A DNA stretch of 64,000 bases, taken from the NCBI RefSeq assembly GCF_003263515.1, contig NZ_JYDE01000014.1:1-64000 (forward strand), given 5' to 3'. A program made the translations under genes and the position numbers. How positions within the stretch are numbered: the first letter of the stretch is position 1; each line of letters begins with the position of its first letter. This stretch comes from Rahnella inusitata. GTDB taxonomy: Bacteria > Pseudomonadota > Gammaproteobacteria > Enterobacterales > Enterobacteriaceae. Shown here piece after piece: positions 17,061 to 25,900 of the stretch. A model generated the notes under the pieces. That model worked only from the letters and a program-made list of their open reading frames with translations. It made no database searches and was not told the DNA's origin.

Positions 17061-17540
17061 TTATTCTTTAAACATCGCTGACAGCATATGACGAGAAGTG
17101 GGTACCAGCCCGACTTGCAAGCCAAAAGGCTTGAAGACTTTATTGATAATGTCAGAGGTATAGTTACCCTTATCATTTTCTACTTCAGATAATGTCTTAC
17201 GTGAAACGCCGGTCAGTTTGGCGAAAATATCCTGCTTTAGGCCTAACACGTCAACTCTCAGCGTTTTCAGTGCTTCTCCTTGCGTCATTTCTCCTAACAA
17301 GAGAGCTTTCATAATCGCAATTCTTGTTTCGTTTCTTTCACTGATGCCTGCTGGCTTCGATAAATGAGATACCCGCTGGCGCGGCTGCGATTTGTAAAGT
17401 GAAAAAGAGGATGCATCATTGGATACCGTGCGTTTTTCACTCGAATTTTTTTGCTCAGTGTTCTGCGCTGAACGAATTTTCTCGATTGTGTCCTTCACCG
17501 TATCGCCAGTGTAAGGTGCCTTTTTCACAATAAACCCCAT
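17061..17540 (-). CDS. HipB-like XRE-family DNA-binding protein (putative antitoxin)
   Basis: A 159-residue protein with a C-terminal XRE helix-turn-helix (about residues 90-140, LGLKQDIFAKLTGVSRKTLSEVENDKGNYTS in part). The N-terminal 75 residues are polar, low-complexity and of unknown role. It overlaps the end of the HipA-like gene by 16 bp and is translated second. This is the reverse of the usual hipB-hipA order. Canonical HipB is about 88 residues, so this is a long form. It probably neutralises the kinase and represses the operon, but neither is shown. Confidence 0.78.
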   Translation of the reverse strand: MGFIVKKAPYTGDTVKDTIEKIRSAQNTEQKNSSEKRTVSNDASSFSLYKSQPRQRVSHLSKPAGISERNETRIAIMKALLLGEMTQGEALKTLRVDVLGLKQDIFAKLTGVSRKTLSEVENDKGNYTSDIINKVFKPFGLQVGLVPTSRHMLSAMFKE

Positions 17541-18874
17541 CGTTGTAATTTAACGGAGATAAAATTGAAGCCGATCCCTGACATATCAGTAATCTGTGCC
17601 GGTACCCCTCTTTCCACAAGCCTGTGTTTCAGTCCGAGCAATTGCTGTGCGGTATCTTTCAGCGCGTGTAGCAATGTATGAGCGGGTACGAGATCGGAGA
17701 GCACGTCTGAAATCCCGGCGAAATCATATTCACCGCCAATTTCTAAAGGTTGTGTCCATTTCATGGTTCTGGCAATACCTTCCGGGTCAGCCTTCATTGG
17801 TGCGAAATCATAGATGGGTGCAAGACGGATGCTGTTTACATCTTTAATGAAAGAGGTATTACGCCCGTGATTGTCGCTATTACCAAAAATAATATTAAGT
17901 AAATCACGGCGCACCCATTCGATCACAAATGCCTGGATATCGAAGTGAAATCCCTGCTCCGTGACCATGTGACTTTGAATAATCTTACTGACCAGCGTTC
18001 GAATCGTCTCTTCATGATAAAGCGTGACACCCGGTGCTTTTCTCAGGATTGAATAGACTGATTCCAACCCAAACCGTTTGATTTCAGTGTCACTTTCAAA
18101 AGAAATATCGAATCTGGGAAGCCAAAGTGAGGGATAACTGAGCCCCTCTTCAAGGCGCATATCCCGTGTGGATATGGTTTCGAATCCCATTGCTTCCAGT
18201 TCATGGTAGTAGTGAAATTCGGCTCTTAATATGTTGCAGTCAATTTCACTTCTTGAACCACGGGGAAATTTCACTAAATAGTGGAGATCGCGGTTGGTGA
18301 GATCATTTTGATAGGTATCAATCCATATCTGCTGCTCATTGCTGCAACGGAGCAGAAGTTTGGGGGCTTCCCCGCCAGCACCTGTCGCACCTCCGGCGGC
18401 GGCACCGCGCTGTTGTGCGTAATCCAGAAAATCACTGGCTCTGTTTTTTACGTCTTCGAGTGAAAAAAACAGTTTTTCAGCCTGAGCATGGTACTCGGGC
18501 AGAGATTCTTTGATCCTCAGATTCCCAACCGGGGACATCGTGCCGTGCTTAAGCAAGACGAAATTTTGTTGGTCCGCCGTCAGCCCTTCCAGATCCAGAT
18601 AGTTTTCCCAATAACGTCGACTTGACCCACTTGGAATAATGTCATCCAGAAACTTCATCCAACCGCGTTGCCTGTCATCCTCAAAGAACAGAGCGACAGG
18701 ATGGTTCAGAGAGGCCGCATGGTTATCATCACGCCCAAGGTTTTCAATGGCATAGTCTGAATGGTAGTTCAGCTCAGTAATGCGCAATGCATTGTCACCT
18801 GTACCTGAAAATGTGATGGCAGCAATATCAACCCAGTGGTTATTGAGAAAACATTGTAACGTTAAATTTTCCAT
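17525..18874 (-). CDS. HipA-family serine/threonine kinase (putative toxin)
   Basis: A 449-residue HipA-type kinase. The catalytic loop is GNSDNHGRN at about residues 329-337, and the metal-binding aspartate is in YDFAPM near residue 356. A Gly/Ala-rich segment (GGATGAGGEAPKLLLR) precedes the ATP-binding lysine region. VKFPRG is a typical HipA motif. HipA kinases phosphorylate translation factors such as GltX and cause growth arrest. Here the toxin gene precedes its HipB-like partner and overlaps it, so this may be a variant branch (compare HipH/YjjJ or three-part HipBST systems). The start at 18874 fits the family N-terminus. Confidence 0.82.
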   Translation of the reverse strand: MENLTLQCFLNNHWVDIAAITFSGTGDNALRITELNYHSDYAIENLGRDDNHAASLNHPVALFFEDDRQRGWMKFLDDIIPSGSSRRYWENYLDLEGLTADQQNFVLLKHGTMSPVGNLRIKESLPEYHAQAEKLFFSLEDVKNRASDFLDYAQQRGAAAGGATGAGGEAPKLLLRCSNEQQIWIDTYQNDLTNRDLHYLVKFPRGSRSEIDCNILRAEFHYYHELEAMGFETISTRDMRLEEGLSYPSLWLPRFDISFESDTEIKRFGLESVYSILRKAPGVTLYHEETIRTLVSKIIQSHMVTEQGFHFDIQAFVIEWVRRDLLNIIFGNSDNHGRNTSFIKDVNSIRLAPIYDFAPMKADPEGIARTMKWTQPLEIGGEYDFAGISDVLSDLVPAHTLLHALKDTAQQLLGLKHRLVERGVPAQITDMSGIGFNFISVKLQRWGLL

Positions 18875-19075
18875 GTCATGCCCTCGTGATTATGAGTGAA
18901 ATACTACACCGTAATCGACGATTTCTCAAATACCGTTACCTTTAATACACATTAATGCCTGTTTTTCCATTTAGTGCGTGCTATGCCACTCATTAAAAAC
19001 CATCGGGTTATTCATACTGCCTGAAAGCTGGCGGGGTGACCTTTGGCCGTTAAAACCGCGTGAGGGAATCAGTAT

Positions 19076-19783
19076 TCAGCGCTTCGCTTTATCCCTTCTC
19101 GGCCTCACCGCAATATCTGTAATCTGCGTGTCGTCGCTGGCACTGATGACCAGCCGTACGGCAGCGGCGACGGAATCAGGCGCGCTGTATTCGCGGGGAT
19201 CGATAGCATCGAAGTTGCCCTGACTCTCGCGGGTTTTACGGTTCATCGGGGTATCGGTCGGGCCGGGTGCGACGGTGGAGACGCGCACGCCGTACTCGCT
19301 TTCTTCCTGCCGCAGCGCATGGGCGAGGGCGCTGAGTGCAAATTTAGACGCGCAGTACACCGTGTTACCACCGTCAGCTTTGGTGCCGGATCCGGAGCCG
19401 ATAAAAATCACCTGACCTTCCTGTTTGCGCAGTGCAGGCAGCGCAAGACGGGTGAATTCAGCAGGGGCAAATACGTTGATGGAAAACTGTTGCTGCCAGT
19501 CCTCAGGCCGCGCCTGGTCAAGACGCAGGGGTTTGGAAATCGCGGCAGAGTGAACAAGCACATCAATCTCTGGCAGCGCGTCGACGAACCGTTGTACGGC
19601 AGTGAAATCCAGCAAATCGATTTCCACCGCTTCGACATTTTCAATCAGCCGCAATGCCAGCAGGCTGTCTTTATTTCGCCCGAGTGCGAAGACCCGATGG
19701 TCCCGCGCCAGATCGTGAACAATCGCCAGCCCGATACCGCTGGTTCCGCCGGTTATCACGGCGACAGGGAGAGTACTCATCAT
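19076..19783 (-). CDS. Short-chain dehydrogenase/reductase
   Basis: A 235-residue SDR with the cofactor motif TGGTSGIG at residues about 11-18, a catalytic YCASK near residue 143, and the active-site serine in FIGSGSG. It carries out NAD(P)H-dependent oxidation or reduction of an unidentified carbonyl or alcohol in the cytoplasm. Two consecutive Met codons give two possible starts. It is preceded by the terminator of the glucan synthase gene, so it is transcribed alone. The substrate cannot be predicted. Confidence 0.88.
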   Translation of the reverse strand: MMSTLPVAVITGGTSGIGLAIVHDLARDHRVFALGRNKDSLLALRLIENVEAVEIDLLDFTAVQRFVDALPEIDVLVHSAAISKPLRLDQARPEDWQQQFSINVFAPAEFTRLALPALRKQEGQVIFIGSGSGTKADGGNTVYCASKFALSALAHALRQEESEYGVRVSTVAPGPTDTPMNRKTRESQGNFDAIDPREYSAPDSVAAAVRLVISASDDTQITDIAVRPRRDKAKR

Positions 19784-19873
19784 GTTTTCCTTCAGGTTTT
19801 TTTATCAACCTAACAGCTGATGGCTGAACGGGCGACCGACTTTATTGGCTTAGCTTGTGTGGAAAAAAGAAAA

Positions 19874-19890
19874 GCCCCGCATTACGGGGC
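19874..19890 (-). terminator. Intrinsic terminator of the glucan synthase gene
   Basis: GCCCCG and CGGGGC form a 6-bp stem with a 5-nt loop. On the minus strand this is followed by TTTTCTTTTTTC. It lies 24 bp past the stop of the giant gene. Confidence 0.85.
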
Positions 19891-19913
19891 ATCCTGAAAA
19901 CTGACTTCCGCCG

Positions 19914-22900
19914 TTAACCTCCCAACTCCACCTCCACCCGATGTGCCACCCCGTCGTCCAGCAGAGGGATCCGGTCATTTTCCAGGACATTGCCGTCGAG
20001 CAGAACGCGGTATTCGCCTTCGCTACGGCGGACGATTATCTGGTAATAACTGCTGCCTTGTTGGTAGCTGAGCGTGATTTCCGGCCACGCCGCCGGGAGG
20101 TGGCTGTGGATGGAGAGCGCGTCGCCGTGGCGAGTGATGCCGAGCAGGGCTTCAGTAATAAGACGGTACGTCCAGCCCGCTGAGCCGGTGTACCAGCTCC
20201 AGCCGCCGCGGCCGCTGTGCGGATCCACCGAGTAAATATCGGCGGAAATAACGTAAGGCTCGGCTTTGTAGCGGTTGACGTCCTCGGCGCTGAGGCTGTG
20301 ATTAATCGGATTGATCATCGACATCAGCTCCCACGCACGTTCGATATTGCCCTGTTTGGCGAAGGCCATCACCGCCCAAATTGCGCCGTGGGTGTACTGC
20401 CCGCCGTTTTCGCGCACGCCCGGCAGATAGCCCCGAATATAGCCTGGGTTCGGGCCGTTGCCGTCGAACGGCGGCGTCAGCAGCTTGATTAAGCCAGCAT
20501 CGTTATCCACCAGCCGCTGATCGACTGAACGCATGGCGCTGGCGGTGCGCTCCGGCGTACCTGCGCCAGAAAGGACTGACCAGCTCTGGGCGATGGCGTC
20601 TATCTGACATTCATCGTTGAGATGCGAGCCGAGGGTTTCACCGCTGTCAAAGTAACCGCGCAGATACCAGTCGCCGTCCCACGCGTGATCGTTGAGATTT
20701 TGCCTGAGTAACGCAGACTGCTCACGACACAACGTGGCGGTTTCAGCATCCTGCCGCTCTTCGGCCAGTGCGCCGTAGCGTTGCAAAACGTCGTACAGGA
20801 AGAAGCCCAGCCAGACGCTTTCACCGCGCCCGCCGAGGCCGACCAGATTCATGCCATCGTTCCAGTCGCCAGCGCCCATCAGCGGCAGTCCGTGTTCACC
20901 CATCTTCAGGCCGTATTTCAGAGCGCGAACGCCGTGCTGCCAGAGTGTTTCCTGCGTCGTGCTGACCACCGGTAATTCGTAGACCGATTCTTCGCCTGCG
21001 GCCAGCAAGCGCGCTTCGAGATACGGGACCTGCTGTTCAGCGATGTCATGATCGCCGGTCACCGAGATGTAATGGCTGATGGCCAGCGGCAGCCACAGAT
21101 AATCATCTGAGCAGCGTGTGCGCACACCATTACCGGTTGGCGGATGCCACCAGTGCTGGACGTCGCCCTCAACAAACTGACGCGAAGCACACAACAGGAT
21201 TTGCTCGCGCATTCTCTGCGGTGCAGCGTGAGTGAGCGCCAGCGTATCCTGCAACTGATCGCGGAATCCGAACGCGCCGCCGGACTGGTAATAGCCGCTG
21301 CGCGCAAGGATCCGGCTGGCCAGGGTTTGATAAATCAGCCAGCCGTTGGCGAGCAGGTTGATGGAGGGATCTGGCGTGGTCACCTGAATTTTATCCAGTA
21401 CCAGATGCCAGTGCTGATGCACGCGATCCAGTTCGGCCTGCGCTTCGCCCTCCTGTAAGAACTGGCGGATCAGCGTTTCGGCGTCATTAACGTTTTGCCC
21501 CAGACCCAGCACGAAGGTGAAAGTGCGCTGATCGCCATCGATGAGGGTGGTCGCCGACTGTACTGCGCCGCAGGGATCCATCGCCGCACCGGTTCTGTCC
21601 GACAGCCGCTGATTTTTCAGGGCAGCAGGCGAGGCCGGTGAACCGCCGCGACCCAGGAATTCACGGCGATCGCCGCTGACCGAACAATGCGCGCCCGTCA
21701 CAGCGAAGAAGGCCGTGCGATCCGCCCCGCTGCTGGTGTAGTGATTGGTCGCCAGCACGCCGCAACCCTGAGACACACGCGCCTGCGAAGTGACGATGTG
21801 CATGGCGGATTTGGTGCGCAGATCGGCCATCACCCATTCCACATAACCGGTGACCGAGAGCCTGCGCGGACGGCCTGAAAGGTTGGTCAGGGTCAACATA
21901 ATGAGTTTGACCGGCGCATGTTCGGCGACCAGCACGGTCATCTCGCTAGCGATCCCGCGTTCGGTGTGTTCGAACACGCTGTAGCCGAAGCCATGGCGCG
22001 TCACGTAGCCGCCCGCGCCACGTACCGGCAGCGGAGCCGGTGACCATACGCTGCCGGTCTCTTCGTCGCGCAGATAAAACGCTTCGCCTGAGCTGTCGCT
22101 GACCGGATCGTTTTCCCATGGCGTTAAGCGGTATTCATGCGCATTTTCATACCAGGTGTATGCCTGACCGCTTTCAGAAATCACGGTACCGAAATCCGCA
22201 TTCGCCAGCACATTCGACCAGGGCGCGGGGGTATTTTCCCCGTCATTAAGCAGGATCTGGTATTCGCGGCCATCCGGTGAAAAGCCGCCGGTGCCGTTGA
22301 AATAGGTCAGATCGCGCGGTTCGGCGGCAACCGGCGTCAGTGTCTCGTCGCTGCGAACCGGCAACAGCGCTGGCAGCGCGACATGTGGCAACTGCATCCG
22401 CTGATTGAGCTGATCTGTGAGCGGGCCGTGACGATCGTCTATCACGACACGCGCCACGCTCATCAGCAGCGTGCGGTCATCCTGCGTGATTTGTTCACCG
22501 TTGCGGACAAAAATGCCTCCCGGAATATCGGTCTGGCTGGAGCCTGCGCCCGATGCGACTAATCCCAGGATCTGGTTTTGCAGCGCCTGCTGGTAACCGC
22601 CCGGATCGTTAGAGAGCAGCACCAAATCGACTTTCAGCCCTTTCAGCCGCCAGTAGTTGTGGGCGCGGATCAGCAGTTTCACCAGATTAATATTCTCGCT
22701 GCTGGAGATGGTCAGCAGCACAATCGGCAGATCGCCGGAGAGCGAAAGCCCCCACAGGCCGGACTGTCCGCGCCGGTTATTGATAATGGTTTGTGCTTCG
22801 CCGCGCATTTCCTGACTGGCAAACAGCACGGCACCGGCCAGGCGGTTAAACAGCCCGGCGTCATCTTCGGTGGCGTTGAGCTGGCGCAGCACCACCTGAC

Positions 22901-25900
22901 TATGGGACCAGGCGATTTCGAATACCCGATCAGCAATATGGTGGTCGCGGTATTTTTCCAGCAGCGCCAGGCTTTGCAAACGGGTGTCGCCGATGCCGTA
23001 CACCATATCGATCACTACCGGGACGCCGGGTTTGAGGCGAATGCGCTGGCGGATAGCGAGCACCGGATCGAGAACAGCACCGGCGCTGTTACTGAGTTTG
23101 CCGGGTTGTTGCAGTGCCTGCGGATGGGCGGCGGTATTGCCGCGTCCTATAAAGGCGGCGCGATCGGTTTCGAAAGAGGTTTCCCGTTCGACCGGGCCGT
23201 GGATCGCCATCATATGGAACATCCACGGGCACTGTTCATCCGGTTCGCGCGGGCGGCGGTGGCAGAGTATGCCTTCCTGCGCCGGGACCAGTTCGGTTTG
23301 CACAAATAAATTACTGAACGCCGGATGGCTGGCATCGTTGGCCGCTGGCGCCAGAACCACTTCGGCATAGGTGGTGATTTCCAGCGTGCGCGGACGGCGG
23401 CCGTGGTGAGTGACCGTCATGCGGCGGATTTCGACGTCGTCTTCCGGTGACACCACAATGTGCGTATTCATCGTCAGCGAGCCCTGTGTGCGGGTAAATT
23501 CCGCACCGGAGTCGGTCAGCACCGCGTGATAAGACCCTTTTTGCTTACCTGCCGGTTGCCAGCTGTTGCTGGACACTTCGCCGGTCGCCGGATCGCTGAT
23601 ATAACAGAAGATGCCGCGATTATCGCGCGTCGCATCTTCCCGCCAGCGGGTGAGCGTGAGGTCTTTCCAGCGGCTGACGCTGCCCCCCGCCTGCGTCACC
23701 ATCAGATGATAATTCGTATTGGAAAGCAGCTGAACTTCAGGCGACGGGCTGTCCACGTCGACGAATTCACGCAGTTCGACGTTCACTTTTTGCAGTGTGC
23801 TGTCGTGAGACTCGAAGTGACGGCGCGGGCTGTAAAGTTCGACCGCATCCGGCACGCGTTCCTGCAATAACAGCCGCGCGGACTGGAATGCCGCATTAGC
23901 CGCAAACCGCGCGGGCATCGGTGAGTCCAGCAGCACATTGGCCAGCGCGATGAATCCCATCCCCTGGTGGTGCGCCATGTAAGAGTGCACGACGATATAA
24001 ATCTGTCCGCGAACCAGCCGTGACGGGCTGTAATCCAGCGCATCGTAGAAGCCGTATTCGCCGCGCGCGCCGCGATTTTCCAGCTCGACCAGATTCAGAC
24101 AGGCTTCTTGCGGACGGATCATCAGCGCCATCATGGTGGCGTAGGGTGCGACCACCATGTCTTCGCCGAGCCCGCGTTTCAGCCCGAGGCCGGGCACGCC
24201 AAACGCGTGATACTGATAATTCTGGTTGATATCGAATGCGGCATACGCTGATTCCGAAATCCCCCACGGGACATTGTTCTCTTTCCCCCAGGCTATCTGC
24301 CGGTCAACGGCGGTCTGGCACATTTGCACCAGCAGCGTGTCCGGATAAGCTGGCATCACCAGTTGCGGCATCAGGTACTCAAACATCGACCCGCTCCACG
24401 ACATCAGCGACGGCTGTTTGTCGATCACGGTGAATAAGCGTCCCAGCGCGAACCAGCTTTTTTGCGGCAGCTGGTTCGTCGCAATGGTCACGTAGTTGGT
24501 CAGGCGGATTTCAGATGGCAGCAGATCGTACTTTCCGCTGTCCATCTTGTGCGCGTCGCAGTTGTAACCGACAGTCAGTAAATGCGTGGTGTTGTCGTAC
24601 AGGAAGCGGAAATCCATGTGCGCGTGTTCATTCAGACGCTGTTCCAGTTCGCCGATAATATCCAGACGCTGACGCGCCAGCCCGATAGCGCGCGATAAAC
24701 CCGGCGACGTCAGCGCGTCCTGCTGCGCCAGCCAGAGCAGCGTGGGAAGCGGTTCGTCATGGGCTTGCGGGGACAGCCAGCTATAAAATTCATTCCACTC
24801 GGCAAGTCCTGCATCCAGCTGCAACGCGAGCTGTTGCAGCCAGCCTTCTGCGGATGAAGAGATCAGTGCCCGCATCGAGCGCAGGCTATCGAAAATGGCC
24901 TCGCCTTTTGCGTCAGCCGCCAGTGTCCAGCTCTCGCGAAGTTTGGCCATCGGCGCCGCGCCGTATTTATTTTCGGCCATGTACAGAGTGTCTTCAATGC
25001 CGGTCAGCCACTGCGGAATATTCATCGCAGGCTGACGACGCCACAGGTGCAGGCCGGTGCTGAGGGTCAGCAGATGTCCGGCGAGATTGCCGCTGTCGAC
25101 GCTGGAAATGTAGCGCGGGTTGAGCGGTTCAAGCGTGCGGGTATCGTACCAGTTATAAAGATGGCCACGATAATGCTCGAGTTTATCCAGCGTATCGAGC
25201 GTTTGCCCGGTGCGCAGTAACACCTCGCCCTGCGTGAGATAACCGAAATCCCAGGCGGTAATGTTTGCCAGCAGAGAAAGGCCGATATTGGTCGGCGACG
25301 TGCGGTGCGCAATCACCGGGTTTGGAATTTCCTGATAATTATCCGGCGGCAGCCAGTTTTCCTGCGCTGTCACAAACGTCTCAAAGAATGACCACGTCTG
25401 ACGCGCAGCCTGACGCAGGAATATCCGCTGTTCTGCATCCAGATTGGCTGCCGGAGGCGGGGCGGGCTGGCTCAGCCAGCACAGGATGCGCGGGGCGAGG
25501 AACCACAAAACGCCAACGGGAAACACCGCCCAGACCAGCGGCGGATTCGTCAGCGCAGGCAGCATCACGACAGCGATCCCCGCCAGCGGGTTCGCCCACA
25601 TCCGCAGATAGAAATACTCCGGCGAACGCGCGCGGCTTTTACTGCCGACCTTCACGCTAGACCATTCGTGCAGATGACGGTGGCTGATGCCCAGCCGCCA
25701 CAGCGTCTGCAAAATTGCCTGTACGGAATACACCGCTTCGTGCGGCAGCGTCATTAACGTCACAAAAATGCGTGAAAGGCGGCTGACGGTGGCGGAGGCC
25801 ACGCTTTTCAGATGCAGGATAAGTTTGCGGCGCGGGCCTTTATTCATCAAATCCAGCACCAGCGCGACCAGCACCGGGAACAGCAGCATTACGGCGATAA

